Source: Mycolicibacillus trivialis
Lineage (GTDB): Bacteria; Actinomycetota; Actinomycetes; Mycobacteriales; Mycobacteriaceae
Length of the DNA stretch: 64,000 bases
NCBI RefSeq assembly: GCF_002102395.1
Contig: NZ_LQPZ01000037.1
Location: forward strand, 1 to 64,000
Direction: 5' to 3'
Below are positions 50,436 through 61,757 of the stretch, piece by piece; the stretch's first letter is position 1; the number at the start of each line of letters is the position of its first letter. Under the pieces are notes generated by a model. The model ran no database searches, was not told the origin of the DNA, and worked only from the letters and a program-made list of their open reading frames with translations. Position numbers and translations under genes: made by a program.

Positions 50436-50869
50436 GTGGTCCACTCCCGCTGCGGCTGCGCGCCGAGCTGCTCGTAGAGCGCGATCGCATCGGTGTTCCA
50501 GTTCAGCACCGCCCACGACAGCCGGGAGTAGCCGCGGTCCACGCACAGCCGGGCCAGGCCGGCCAGCAGGGCGCGGGCCACGCCGCGCCGCCGGAACGCC
50601 GGCCGCACGAACAGGTCCTCCAGGTGGATTCCCGCCACCCCGTCCCAGGTGGAGAAGTTCGTGAACCACACCGCGATGCCGGCAGGCGCACCGTCGACGT
50701 GGGCCAGGTGCGCGTACGCACTCACCGGCTCGACGAACAGTGCGGCGTGCAGCGCGTCCTCGGTCACCGTGCACAACTCGGCGGCGTCCTCGAAGGCGGC
50801 GAGCTCATGCACCATCGCGGTGATCGCGACGACGTCGTCGGGGGTGGCGGGCCGGATCTCGGTGCTCAC
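50387..50869 (-). CDS. GNAT family N-acetyltransferase
   Basis: 160-aa GNAT, diamine acetyltransferase (SAT)-like: IRPATPDDVVAITAMVHELAAFEDA at the start, EDLFVRPAFRRRGVARALLAGLARL (acetyl-CoA loop RRRGVA) and LNWNTDAIALYEQLGAQPQREW. Substrate unknown. GTG start overlaps the entC stop in GTGA fashion, so it is coupled to entC-phosphatase. Tail overlaps Rv3217c-like by 49 bp. Confidence 0.9.
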   Translation of the reverse strand: MSTEIRPATPDDVVAITAMVHELAAFEDAAELCTVTEDALHAALFVEPVSAYAHLAHVDGAPAGIAVWFTNFSTWDGVAGIHLEDLFVRPAFRRRGVARALLAGLARLCVDRGYSRLSWAVLNWNTDAIALYEQLGAQPQREWTTYRLSGPALAGLAGSV

Positions 50870-51987
50870 CGCGCCACCTCGAGAGCGTTGAGGATCGCAC
50901 CGAATTTCGTTGTGGTCTCCGCCAGTTCATCATCGGGGTCGGATTCGGCGACGATGCCGCCGCCGGAGCGGGCCAGGGCGCCGCGGCGGTCGGCGCTCAG
51001 CTGGGCGCCGCGCAGCGAGACCATCCACCGGCCGTCGCCGTGGGCGTCACACCAGCCGACGGCCCCGGCGTAGAACCCGCGGTCGCCCTCGAGTGCGCTG
51101 ATCATCGCCACCGCGTCGGTGGTGGGCACCCCGCCGACCGCCGGGGTGGGGTGCAGCAGCACCGCCAGATCCAGCGCGGTGGTCGACGGGTCGCGCAGCC
51201 GGCCGCTGATCGGCGTGCTCAGGTGCCACAGGGTGGCGGTGCGGCCCAGCCGCGGCGCGGCGGTGATGGTCAACTCGGTGCACAACGGTTCCAGCAGTGC
51301 CCGCATGGTCTCGATCACCAGTTGGTGTTCGTGTCGGTCCTTGCCGGAGGCGGCCAGCGCGGCGGCGTTGTCGCGGTCGTGGTCGGCGTCCGGCGAGCGC
51401 GGAGCCGAACCCGCGAACGGCCGGCAGCTGAGCCGGTCGCCGTGGCGGGTCACCAACAGTTCCGGGCTGGCGCCCACCAGCGCCGTCCCGAGGTAGGGCC
51501 CGCCGGCGGGGGAGAGGTCGACCAGGTAGCCGTCGGCGGCGGGGTCGGCGGCCACCAGCCGAGCCAGCACGGAGCGGGCGTCCAGCGGTTCCTCGGCGCT
51601 CAGGTGCAGGGCGCGCGCCAACACCACCTTCTGCAGCACCGGGTCCGGGCGGCGCAGCTCGGTCAGCGCGGCCGCGATCCGGCGCCGGTGGTCGGCGGTG
51701 CTGGGCTCCTCGGCGTCGACCCGCACCCGCGGCAGCGGCCGCACCGGCCAGTCCGGCAGCGTGTCGTGTCGGGTCAGCGATCGCGGGCTGAACAGGGCGG
51801 TCGGCGTACTGTCGCGAAACGGCAACGCCCCCACCACGATCGGTGCGTCGCCGGCGCGCAGTGCGGCGCGGGCGGCGGCGACGTCGAGGTAGCGGGCGGC
51901 GATCCCGCGACCGACCAGGGTGCCGTCCGGGCCGCTCAACACGAACTGCGGTTCGGTGTCGGGTTCGGGGTACTCGGGTGCGGTCAC
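50866..51987 (-). CDS. entC: Isochorismate synthase
   Basis: 373-aa chorismate-utilising enzyme producing isochorismate. Motifs: LQKVVLARALHLS, SPELLVTRHGDRLSCRPFAGS, SGKDRHEHQLVIETM, LWHLSTPISGRL, LHPTPAVGGVPTTDA, DRGFYAGAVGW and the C-terminal GGGIVAESDPDDELAETTTKF. The best match is the EntC of mycobacteria (Rv3215), possibly for menaquinone or siderophore precursors. Start GTG 51987 by conserved N-terminus VTAPEYPEP; a start at 52104 would overlap the phosphatase gene. Confidence 0.92.
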   Translation of the reverse strand: MTAPEYPEPDTEPQFVLSGPDGTLVGRGIAARYLDVAAARAALRAGDAPIVVGALPFRDSTPTALFSPRSLTRHDTLPDWPVRPLPRVRVDAEEPSTADHRRRIAAALTELRRPDPVLQKVVLARALHLSAEEPLDARSVLARLVAADPAADGYLVDLSPAGGPYLGTALVGASPELLVTRHGDRLSCRPFAGSAPRSPDADHDRDNAAALAASGKDRHEHQLVIETMRALLEPLCTELTITAAPRLGRTATLWHLSTPISGRLRDPSTTALDLAVLLHPTPAVGGVPTTDAVAMISALEGDRGFYAGAVGWCDAHGDGRWMVSLRGAQLSADRRGALARSGGGIVAESDPDDELAETTTKFGAILNALEVAR

Positions 51988-52586
51988 GGGCCGGCCAGCC
52001 CGAGGGCCACCAGTTGACGTCCGCCGTGTTCGAAACCGGCCACGGCGACCGAGGCGGCCGCCATCGCGAACCGGGCGCCGTCGGCGACCGGCAGCCGCAA
52101 CCACCGGGCGACCACCGCCCGGGAGAAGTGGCCGTGGCCGACGAACACCACATCACGGTCGGCCATCCGGTCGAGGGCGACAGCGATCGCCGCGTCGGCG
52201 CGCAGGCCGACCTGCTCGACCGATTCCCCGTCCGGGCAGCCGTGAGTCCACACCAGCCACTCCGGCTCGCTGCGCCGGATCTGCTCGGTCGTCAGCCCCT
52301 CATAGGCGCCGTAGTCCCACTCCGCGAGCAACTCGGTGGTCTCGTCGACCCGCAGCCCGGCCAGTTCGGCGGTGGTGCGGGCGCGTTGGCGCGGGCTGCA
52401 CAGCACCAGCGGGTCGACCGGGTCCAGTCCGCGCAGCACCGGCGCGGCCGCCTCGGCGCGCCGGCGGCCGTAGTCGGTGAGGGCCAGATCGGTCCGGCCG
52501 GTGTGTCGGCCGGACTTGGACCATTCGGTCTCACCGTGGCGCAGCAGCAACAGTCGGGCACCGGGCCGGGACAGCGCGAGGGTCAC
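51984..52586 (-). CDS. Histidine phosphatase superfamily acid phosphatase (Rv3214-like)
   Basis: 200-aa phosphoglycerate-mutase-like phosphatase. Catalytic RHGE motif (LLLRHGETEW), second site SPRQRARTTAELAGL, acid/base EWDYGAYEG and distal His VGHGHFSRAVVARWL. M. tuberculosis Rv3214 is described as a broad phosphatase rather than a mutase. Start GTG 52586 gives VTLALSRPGARLLLLRHG. Overlaps entC (GTGA). Confidence 0.92.
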   Translation of the reverse strand: MTLALSRPGARLLLLRHGETEWSKSGRHTGRTDLALTDYGRRRAEAAAPVLRGLDPVDPLVLCSPRQRARTTAELAGLRVDETTELLAEWDYGAYEGLTTEQIRRSEPEWLVWTHGCPDGESVEQVGLRADAAIAVALDRMADRDVVFVGHGHFSRAVVARWLRLPVADGARFAMAAASVAVAGFEHGGRQLVALGLAGP

Positions 52587-52707
52587 GCCGACCGATTCTG
52601 CCCGAACCAGCCCCCGCCGACACCGGTGGGCATGACAGGATGGCGGGGACCGCCGGTGACGGTGATTGCCGGTGACGGCGCGGAGCCGTGTTGCGGGGAG
52701 GAGTGGT

Positions 52708-53508
52708 GTGACACAGATGCGGGTGCTGGCGGTGGCCAACCAGAAGGGCGGGGTGGCCAAGACGACCACGGTCGCCTCGCTCGGCGCGGCGCTCGCCGAT
52801 GCCGGATCGCGGGTGCTGCTCGTCGACTTGGACCCGCAGGGCTGTCTGACGTTCTCGCTGGGCACCGACCCGGATTCCCTGCCCGCCTCGGTGCACGAAG
52901 TGCTGCTCGGCGACGTCGAACCGGACGCGACACTGGTCGAGACCGCCGAGGGGATGACGTTGCTGCCGGCCAACATCGACCTGGCCGGCGCGGAGGCGAT
53001 GCTGCTGATGCGTGCCGGACGCGAATACGCGCTCAAACGGGCGCTGGCCAAGCTCGCCGACCGGTTCGACGTGGTGCTCATCGACTGCCCGCCGTCGCTG
53101 GGCGTGCTGACCCTCAACGGGCTTACCGCCGCCGACGGGGTCATCGTGCCGCTGCAGTGCGAGACCCTGGCCCACCGCGGTGTCGGCCAACTGCTGCGGA
53201 CCGTCACCGACGTGCAGCAGATCACCAACCCGGAACTGACCCTGCTCGGCGCGCTGCCCACCCTCTACGACTCGCGCACCACCCACAGCCGCGACGTGCT
53301 GCTCGACATCGCCGACCGGTACGGCCTGGCGGTGCTGGCGCCCCCGATTCCGCGCACGGTGCGTTTCGCGGAGGCCAGCGCCTCGGGCGCCTCGGTGCTC
53401 TCGGCGCGCAAGAACAAGGGCGCGGAGGCCTACCGTGAGCTGGCCGAATCGCTGGTCAAGCACTGGAAGACCGGCAAGGCCATGCCGACCTTCACCCCCG
53501 AGGCCTGA
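52708..53508 (+). CDS. ParA/Soj-like ATPase (Rv3213c-like)
   Basis: 266-aa P-loop ATPase of the ParA/MinD family. Deviant Walker A KGGVAKTTT with QKGG, switch DLDPQGCLTFSLG, and PLQCETLAHRGVGQLLRTV. No ParB or parS nearby, so it is an orphan and unlikely to be the chromosomal ParA. GTG start 52708 matches the 266-aa size recalled for Rv3213c; an ATG at 52666 is upstream but unconserved. Confidence 0.9.
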   Translation: MTQMRVLAVANQKGGVAKTTTVASLGAALADAGSRVLLVDLDPQGCLTFSLGTDPDSLPASVHEVLLGDVEPDATLVETAEGMTLLPANIDLAGAEAMLLMRAGREYALKRALAKLADRFDVVLIDCPPSLGVLTLNGLTAADGVIVPLQCETLAHRGVGQLLRTVTDVQQITNPELTLLGALPTLYDSRTTHSRDVLLDIADRYGLAVLAPPIPRTVRFAEASASGASVLSARKNKGAEAYRELAESLVKHWKTGKAMPTFTPEA

Positions 53509-53519
53509 CCGCACCGGCG

Positions 53520-54734
53520 CTATTCGCCGAGCGCCACCAGCGTCGGTCCGCGCTGCTCGAGGATCAGGGCGCCGGAGACGGCCGGATAGACCGCGGTGAC
53601 GTCGGCCGGGCGGTCCACCGCGATCGTGCGCTCGTACTCGCCGGTGGCCGGGTTGTACACCGCGACGCCGCCGGTGACCGGGATCAGCATCCGGTTGGCC
53701 ATCAGCGCGGCCGGCCCCAGCGGTCCCGCGCCGTCGCGGGCGCCGACGGTGTAGCGGTAGGACAGGTCGGCCGGGTCGAAAACCAGCACCGCGTCCCCGG
53801 TCCACCAGCTGATCACGTCGCCCGGCTTGGACACCGCGAACGCCGTCGGCGGCGCGGCCAGCGCCGTGCTGGACACCGTCGTCCCGGTCTCGTCGATGAT
53901 GTCCACGTGCGGCGCGGGGGTCGGCAGGTACACCGCGGTGGTGGTGTCGGCGACGGCCACCACCCGGGCGCCCGAATCGGCCGCCAGGGTCGGCAGCGGC
54001 ACGTCGCGCTGCTCGGGTTCGTCCTCGTCCTTGCCCGGCCGCAACAGCCTGAGCTGGAGTCCGGGCTGGTCGCGGCAGCTCTCCAGCACCGAGACCGCTG
54101 ACGGGCCGGCCGCCGCGGAGAGCAGCGTGCAGCCGCTGTCCAACCGCCGCGCGGACGGCTTGACCGGCGCGTCGAGCTCGCCGTAGGACAGCATGCGGAC
54201 CAGATCGGAGCGCCACATCTCCAGCCGGGTCGACCCGAGGGCGAGCACGATCGTGCCGTCGGCGGTCAGCCGGACCTGCTCGTCGGCGTAGCTGCTGCGG
54301 GTCGGTCCGCGCTGCCCGGTGGCGCCGTCGATGGCGCTGACCTGTCCGCACCCGCGGCGATCCGGGTAGACCGCCAGCGCGTACTTGTACACCCAACTGA
54401 CCCCGCACAATTCGCCGCGGCGGCGGTAGCTCCACAATTCGGCGCCGGTGCGCGGGTCGCGTCCGCTCATCGTCGACCCCTCGCCGGTGACGACGACGCC
54501 GCCGACCAGCACCGGGCGGGTGGTGGCCGGGCTGGGCGTGCTCCACAGCTCGTGGACCGCGGTGGGCAGCGCGATGGCCGACGGGCGGCTGGCGGCCGGT
54601 TCGGCGGCCGGGCGGCTGACGGTGTGCCGGGCATCGCTGACCCACCAGATCACGGTGGCCGCGATCGCGAGCACCACGACGATGGCCGCGGCGGCGATCA
54701 GGTCGGCGGTGCTGCGGCGCTCCGGTCGAACCAT
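53520..54734 (-). CDS. Membrane-anchored PQQ-like beta-propeller protein (Rv3212-like)
   Basis: 404-aa protein with an N-terminal TM anchor (~residues 11-32, LIAAAAIVVVLAIAATVIWWV), then extracytoplasmic repeats of the quinoprotein propeller type (DPRTGAELWSYRR, SAIDGATGQRG, TADGTIVLALG, YNPATGEYERTI). Four or more cysteines suggest disulfides. No catalytic site seen. 15 bp after the helicase gene's stop in the same direction, so co-transcribed with it. Confidence 0.85.
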   Translation of the reverse strand: MVRPERRSTADLIAAAAIVVVLAIAATVIWWVSDARHTVSRPAAEPAASRPSAIALPTAVHELWSTPSPATTRPVLVGGVVVTGEGSTMSGRDPRTGAELWSYRRRGELCGVSWVYKYALAVYPDRRGCGQVSAIDGATGQRGPTRSSYADEQVRLTADGTIVLALGSTRLEMWRSDLVRMLSYGELDAPVKPSARRLDSGCTLLSAAAGPSAVSVLESCRDQPGLQLRLLRPGKDEDEPEQRDVPLPTLAADSGARVVAVADTTTAVYLPTPAPHVDIIDETGTTVSSTALAAPPTAFAVSKPGDVISWWTGDAVLVFDPADLSYRYTVGARDGAGPLGPAALMANRMLIPVTGGVAVYNPATGEYERTIAVDRPADVTAVYPAVSGALILEQRGPTLVALGE

Positions 54735-54749
54735 CGGGGTCGGCGCGGG

Positions 54750-56285
54750 TCAGCTGGTGCCGGTCGCGGCGCTGTCCGCGGTGCTGCGCGGCCGGCGGCG
54801 CCGACGGCGTTTGCGCGGGGCCTCGCCGGACGCCCCCGCCGTCGGGCCCTCACCGGAGGCCGCGTCGGGGGCGGTCGGTGTTCCCGCCGGGGCCGCCCCG
54901 TTGTCGCTCACCGGTTTCCCGCCGCGGGTGCGCCGCCGCGACCGGGTGCGCGGCCGCGCACCACGCTCGCCCTGCGTCCGGTCGGCGCCGCCGCGCTCGG
55001 GACGGCGGCCCGGTGACCGGCGCGGCTTGCCCACCCGGCCGGTGATGTCGTCGGGGATGTCGAGTTCGGTGTACAGGTGCGGCGAGCTGGAGTAGGTCTC
55101 CGCCGGATCGGGGCAGTCCAGGTCCAGTTCCTTGTTGATCATCGACCAGCGGGCCAGTTCGTCCCAGTCCACCAGGGTGACCGCGACGCCGGTCTTACCG
55201 GCCCGGCCGGTGCGACCGATCCGGTGCACGTAGGTCTTCTCGTCGTCGGGGCACTGGTAGTTGATGACGTGGGTGACGTCGTCGATGTCGATGCCGCGGG
55301 CGGCGACGTCGGTGGCGACCAGCACGTCGTTCTCCCCGGAGCGGAACGCGCTGAGCGCGGTCTCGCGCGCCCCCTGCCCGAGGTCACCGTGCACCGCGCC
55401 GACCTTGAAGCCCCGCTCGGCGAGGTCGTCGGCGACCTTCTGGGCGGTGCGCTTGGTGCGGGTGAAGATCATCGTGGCGCCGCGCCCACGGGCCTGCAGC
55501 ACCCGGCTGACCAGTTCCACCTTGTCCAGTGCGTGCGCGCGGTAGACGAACTGCTCGGTGGCGTCGTGCACCGCCGAGGAGTGCGGCGCCTCGGCGCGGA
55601 TGTGGGTGGGCTGGTTCATGAAGCTGCGGGCCAGCGTGACGATCGGGTCCGGCATGGTCGCCGAGAACAGCATCGCCTGCCGCTGGTCGGGGATCTGGGC
55701 CAGGATGCGCTCGATGTCGGGCAGGAAGCCCAGGTCGAGCATCTCGTCGGCCTCGTCGAGCACCAGCACCGACAGCCCGCCGAGCTGCAGGTAGCCCTGC
55801 TGGGCCAGGTCGAGCAGCCGCCCGGGGGTGCCGACCACGACGTCGACACCGGCCTGCAGCGCCTCGATCTGGGGCTCGTAGGGCCGTCCGCCGTAGATCG
55901 ACACCACCGACAGCGGCCGGATGGCGCCGTCCTCGCCCGGGTTGGCCTCGGTGCTGAGGTAGCGGGCCGCGCCGGCCAGGTCGTCGTAGACCTGCAGGCA
56001 AAGCTCGCGGGTGGGCACCACGATGAGGGCGCGTGGGGTGCCGGTGAGCGGGCGGGTGGTGTCGGTGCAGATGCGGTGCAGCAGCGGCACGCCGAACGCG
56101 AACGTCTTGCCCATCCCGGTGCGGGCCTGACCGATCAGGTCGTCACCGCTCAACGCCAGCGGCAGGGTCAGCTCCTGGATGGCGAACGGGCGCTCGATGC
56201 CGCGGTCGGCCAGCGCGCGCACGATCTCGTCGCGGACGCCGAGGTCGGCGAAGGTGTGTTCGGGATGGGTGGTGATAGGGGTCAT
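54750..56285 (-). CDS. rhlE: DEAD-box RNA helicase RhlE-like
   Basis: 511-aa DEAD-box helicase. Q-motif FADLGV..RPFAIQELTLP, Walker A ARTGMGKT, DEAD box VLDEADEML, SATMP, HRIGRTGRAG. From ~residue 395 a low-complexity Arg/Pro-rich tail with RKRRRRRRPR gives extra RNA binding. Likely in ribosome or mRNA remodelling. ATG at 56285; a 270-bp gap to the ferritin-like gene holds the divergent promoters. Confidence 0.94.
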   Translation of the reverse strand: MTPITTHPEHTFADLGVRDEIVRALADRGIERPFAIQELTLPLALSGDDLIGQARTGMGKTFAFGVPLLHRICTDTTRPLTGTPRALIVVPTRELCLQVYDDLAGAARYLSTEANPGEDGAIRPLSVVSIYGGRPYEPQIEALQAGVDVVVGTPGRLLDLAQQGYLQLGGLSVLVLDEADEMLDLGFLPDIERILAQIPDQRQAMLFSATMPDPIVTLARSFMNQPTHIRAEAPHSSAVHDATEQFVYRAHALDKVELVSRVLQARGRGATMIFTRTKRTAQKVADDLAERGFKVGAVHGDLGQGARETALSAFRSGENDVLVATDVAARGIDIDDVTHVINYQCPDDEKTYVHRIGRTGRAGKTGVAVTLVDWDELARWSMINKELDLDCPDPAETYSSSPHLYTELDIPDDITGRVGKPRRSPGRRPERGGADRTQGERGARPRTRSRRRTRGGKPVSDNGAAPAGTPTAPDAASGEGPTAGASGEAPRKRRRRRRPRSTADSAATGTS

Positions 56286-56555
56286 GCGGGGGCAACAGCC
56301 TTTCGAGGTCGCGATCGCGGTTCATATCGTCGAGCGCGCACGAGTCCAGACTGCCGGATATGTCGCCGATTCGCGGGGCCGCGGAGTGGGCCTCCCACCG
56401 GGCCGGACGGGCCAACAAGTGCACGCACATTTCCTGTGGCATCGGCATGGCGTACCGTTACCGCCCCCCATCATAGCTGGTCGGCGCGGCGGCCCGGACC
56501 GGGCGGCCGCGCGGGGCGATCGTAGGGCGGCGCGGGACGCTTTAGAGTGGTCACG

Positions 56556-57251
56556 ATGACCCCGATTCCGCCTTCCGACGAGGTGACCGTGGCGGCCGCG
56601 ACGCGACTACCCGCCGATCACCCCGGCATCGACGAGCTGCTCGCCCTGCTGGCCTACGGCGAGGTGGCGGCGTTCTACCGGCTCACCGAGGAGGCGCGGA
56701 TGGCCCCCGACCTGCGGGGTCGGGTGTCGATGGGCAGCATGGCGGCCGCGGAGATGCGCCACTACGAACTGCTGCGCGACACCCTGGAGCGCCGCGGGGT
56801 CGAGGTGCTGCCCGCGATGACCGAGCACGCGGCCACCCTGGACGCCTATCACCGGTTGACGATGCCGAGCACCTGGCTGGAGGCGTTGGTCAAGACCTAC
56901 CTCGGCGATGCGCTGGCCGCCGATTTCTACCGCCAGATCGCCGATGTGCTGCCCGAGGAGGTCGCCGGTGTGGTCCGCGAGGTGCTCTCCGAGACCCGGC
57001 ACTCCCAGTTCGTCGTCGCCGAGGTGCGGGCGGCGGTGACCGCCAGCGCCAAACAACGCAGCCGGCTGGCGCTGTGGTCGCGCCGGCTGCTCGGCGAGGC
57101 GATCACCCAGGCCCAGCACGTCCTCGCCGACCGCGAGGAGATGGTCGACCTGGTGGTGGCCGGCACCGGCGGGCTGGGCGAGCTGACCGTGTTCTTCGAC
57201 CGGTTGCAGCAGTCCCACGACGAGCGGATGCGCGAACTCGGCCTGGCCTGA
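56556..57251 (+). CDS. Ferritin-like-fold protein (Rv3210c-like)
   Basis: 231-aa four-helix protein: ELLALLAYGEVAAFYRLTEEARM, MGSMAAAEMRHYELLRDTLE, YLGDALAADFYRQIADVL, ETRHSQFVVAEVRAAV. The E..ExxH pattern across helices suggests a diiron or ferritin-like site related to tRNA hydroxylases (MiaE-like), but the exact ligands cannot be fixed. ATG 56556 gives 231 aa, the recalled family size; an in-frame GTG nine bases earlier is an alternative. Confidence 0.85.
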   Translation: MTPIPPSDEVTVAAATRLPADHPGIDELLALLAYGEVAAFYRLTEEARMAPDLRGRVSMGSMAAAEMRHYELLRDTLERRGVEVLPAMTEHAATLDAYHRLTMPSTWLEALVKTYLGDALAADFYRQIADVLPEEVAGVVREVLSETRHSQFVVAEVRAAVTASAKQRSRLALWSRRLLGEAITQAQHVLADREEMVDLVVAGTGGLGELTVFFDRLQQSHDERMRELGLA

Positions 57252-57256
57252 CCCGT

Positions 57257-58108
57257 TCAGCGGGTGCAGGTGGCGATCATCGAGTTGGTGGCGGTCTGCC
57301 GGAGCAGCTGACCGGTGCCGTCGGTGATCGCACAGTTGAGCTGGGAGTGCAGGCTGGTGGCGGTCACCGAGGTGACCGTCACGCCGGGGTTGAGCACCAC
57401 CCGCCGCGACCACGGCAGCGCCGCGTCCAGGTCGGTGCGCGGAAAGCCCTGCTCGTCGGTGTAGACGATGGTCACCAGGTCCAGCAGCGATTTGTTCCCG
57501 GTCACGGTGTAGGTGACGGTGCGCTGCTGCACCGCGGGCGGGACGGCGCTGGTCGGCGGCGGCACCGGCGTCGCCGCCGAGGGGCTGGGCGAGGGCGCCG
57601 TCGTCGTCGTGGCCGGTGCGCTCGGGGTGACGGTGGTGACCGTCTCCGGTGGCAGCGACGCGCTCGGTGGGGGAGCGGGCGGCGGGGTGGCGATCACGGT
57701 GCGAGGCGGGGTCGCCGACACCGTGCCCGCGGTGCCACCGTTGCCGCCGCTTTGCAGAATCACCGCGGTGGCGACCAGCGCGGCCGCCAGCACCAGCCCC
57801 GCGGTGATGGCCACCGGCCGCCACCGGCCGCCGTCGGGGTAGTCGGCGTACCCGTCGTCCGGGTAGTCCTCGTAATCCTGGTAGTCGTCCTGGTAGTCGT
57901 CCTGGTAGTCCCGGTAATCCCCGTGGTCCTGGTAGCCCCGCCCGCCGTACTCCGCGCCGTACCCCCGGTAGGACGCCGGCGGTTCGCGGTCGGGCTGATA
58001 GCCCCGATACCCGGGATGATTGCGGTGGTCGCGCCGGGCCCCATCGACACCGCCGCGACGGCCGGTGTACGGGCCGCGGTCGCGCTGACGGGAGTCCAAG
58101 TCGGTCAC
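57257..58108 (-). CDS. MmpS-like membrane protein with Tyr/Asp repeats (Rv3209-like)
   Basis: 283-aa protein: Tyr/Asp/Gly-rich cytoplasmic N-terminus (YRGYGAEYGGRGYQDHGDYRDYQDDYQDDYQDYEDYP), TM at ~residues 99-118 (AITAGLVLAAALVATAVIL), Thr/Pro-rich linker, and a C-terminal MmpS/DUF-like domain with RTVTYTVTGNKSLLDLVTIVYTDEQGFPRTD. The N-terminal repeats look slippage-prone. MmpL partner not adjacent. Confidence 0.85.
   Translation of the reverse strand: MTDLDSRQRDRGPYTGRRGGVDGARRDHRNHPGYRGYQPDREPPASYRGYGAEYGGRGYQDHGDYRDYQDDYQDDYQDYEDYPDDGYADYPDGGRWRPVAITAGLVLAAALVATAVILQSGGNGGTAGTVSATPPRTVIATPPPAPPPSASLPPETVTTVTPSAPATTTTAPSPSPSAATPVPPPTSAVPPAVQQRTVTYTVTGNKSLLDLVTIVYTDEQGFPRTDLDAALPWSRRVVLNPGVTVTSVTATSLHSQLNCAITDGTGQLLRQTATNSMIATCTR
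57876..57910 (-). repeat. 12-bp tandem repeats encoding YQDD
   Basis: TCCTGGTAGTCG on the + strand is repeated almost three times (57876-57887, 57888-57899, 57900-57910 partial), encoding successive YQDD units of the MmpS-like protein. In-frame 12-bp units would change length without frameshift. Confidence 0.8.
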
Positions 58109-58285
58109 AGCGCCGACGGTATCGGTGCCCGCCCGCCGTTCGGTGCCGACGCGCTGGCCCGTTAGCGAACCGTTACCGCAGTTGGGGGCTGTTTTCCGGC
58201 AGGTGCGCCCCGGCCCGCCCGCGGCGCTCGACTAACCTGCTCTAACCTGCTCAGTGGGGGACGTCAACCAACGAAAGGGGCCGGC

Positions 58286-58546
58286 GTGGAGGTCAAGATC
58301 GGGATCACCGACAGCCCGCGGGAGCTGGTTTTCACCAGCACGCAGACACCCGAGGAAGTCGAGGGGGCGCTCACCACGGCCCTACGCGACGGCTCCGAGG
58401 TGGTGACCTTCGCCGACGAGAAGGGCCGGCGTTTCGTGGTGCTCGCCGCCAAGATCGCCTACCTCGAGATCGGCACCGCCGACGCGCCCCGGGTCGGCTT
58501 CGGCATCGGCGGCACCGCGACGGTCAAGAGCGCGAAAACCAGCTGA
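58286..58546 (+). CDS. DUF3107 family protein (TB9.4-like)
   Basis: 86-aa conserved actinobacterial protein: MEVKIGITDSPRELVFTSTQTPEEVE, VVTFADEKGRRFVVLAAKIAYLEIG, then VGFG. GTG start with AAAGGGG 7 nt upstream. Function unknown; length matches M. tuberculosis TB9.4 from memory. It is convergent with the fasR gene, 28 bp between stops. Confidence 0.9.
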   Translation: MEVKIGITDSPRELVFTSTQTPEEVEGALTTALRDGSEVVTFADEKGRRFVVLAAKIAYLEIGTADAPRVGFGIGGTATVKSAKTS

Positions 58547-58574
58547 GCGCCCCGCGCGTCCCGAGGATCCGCCG

Positions 58575-60424
<1,850 letters not shown>

Positions 60425-60531
60425 CCCCGGTGATCGCCGGGCAGGAAGGTTCCGGGCCGGGGCGACGTTGTAGAGATGAACTGCTGCGATGATCAGCGTG
60501 GACCCGAACGAGCGAATCGAGGAGATATCCG

Positions 60532-61722
60532 GTGTCGACATCGCTGCCGCCGCTGGTTGAGCCGGCCGCGGACCTGACCCGCGACGAGGTCGCCCGCTAC
60601 AGCCGCCACCTGATCATCCCCGATGTGGGGGTGGACGGGCAGAAGCGGCTGAAGAACGCCCGGGTGCTGGTGATCGGCGCCGGTGGGTTGGGCGCCCCGA
60701 CCCTGCTGTACCTGGCCGCCGCAGGCGTCGGCACCCTCGGGGTGATCGACTTCGACGTCGTCGACGAATCCAACCTGCAGCGCCAGGTCATCCACGGGGT
60801 GGCCGACATCGGCAGGCCCAAGGTCGACAGCGCGCGCGACTCGATCGCCGCGATCAACCCGCTGGTGACCGTCCAGACCCACAACCAGCAGCTCACCACC
60901 GACAACGCCGTCGAGTTGTTCGCCGGTTACGACCTGATCCTGGACGGCACCGACAACTTCGCCACCCGCTACCTGGTCAACGACGCCGCGGTGCTGGCGG
61001 GCAAGCCGTATGTGTGGGGCTCGATCTACCGGTTCGAGGGCCAGATCTCGGTGTTCTGGGAGGACGCCCCCGACGGCCCGGACGGCGAGAAACGCGGCCT
61101 GAACTACCGCGACCTGTATCCCGAGCCGCCGCCGCCGGGGATGGTGCCGTCCTGCGCCGAGGGCGGCGTGCTGGGCATCCTGTGCGCCTCGGTCGGCTCG
61201 GTGATGGGCACCGAGGCGGTCAAGCTGATCACCGGGATCGGCGAGCCGCTGCTGGGCCGGCTGATGGTCTATGACGCCCTGGAGATGAGCTACCGCACCG
61301 TCAAGGTCCGCAAGGACCCGACCACCCCGAAGATCACCGAACTCATCGACTACGAGGCGTTCTGCGGGATGGTGTCCGACGAGGCGGCCAGCGCCACCGC
61401 GGACGCCACCGTCACCCCCCGCGAACTGCGCGAGATGCTGGAATCGGGCACGGTGGCGCTGATCGACGTGCGCGAACCGGTGGAGTGGGACATCAACCAC
61501 ATCGACGGCGCGCAGCTGATCCCGCAGTCCACCCTGAACACCGGCGACGGGCTGGCCAAGCTGCCGCAGGACCGCACTCCGGTGCTGTACTGCAAGACCG
61601 GGGTGCGCTCGGCGGAGGCGCTGGCCACCATCAAGAACGCCGGTTTCGCCGACGCCCTGCACCTGCAGGGCGGCATCGTGGCGTGGGCCAAGCAAATCGA
61701 ACCCGACATGGTCATGTACTGA
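60532..61722 (+). CDS. moeZ: Adenylyltransferase/sulfurtransferase MoeZ
   Basis: 396-aa fusion of an E1-like ThiF/MoeB domain (GAGGLGAPTLLYLAAAGVGTLGVIDFD, NLQRQVIHG, DGTDNFATRYLVND) and a C-terminal rhodanese domain with catalytic Cys354 in LYCKTGVRSAEAL. Activates sulfur carriers such as MoaD and CysO. Zinc ligands of classical MoeB are absent in the middle (SCAEGGVLGILCA). GTG start. Confidence 0.95.
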   Translation: MSTSLPPLVEPAADLTRDEVARYSRHLIIPDVGVDGQKRLKNARVLVIGAGGLGAPTLLYLAAAGVGTLGVIDFDVVDESNLQRQVIHGVADIGRPKVDSARDSIAAINPLVTVQTHNQQLTTDNAVELFAGYDLILDGTDNFATRYLVNDAAVLAGKPYVWGSIYRFEGQISVFWEDAPDGPDGEKRGLNYRDLYPEPPPPGMVPSCAEGGVLGILCASVGSVMGTEAVKLITGIGEPLLGRLMVYDALEMSYRTVKVRKDPTTPKITELIDYEAFCGMVSDEAASATADATVTPRELREMLESGTVALIDVREPVEWDINHIDGAQLIPQSTLNTGDGLAKLPQDRTPVLYCKTGVRSAEALATIKNAGFADALHLQGGIVAWAKQIEPDMVMY

Positions 61723-61757
61723 CCGGTTCCCGGCCGGGGCACGGTTAGGCTGACCGT

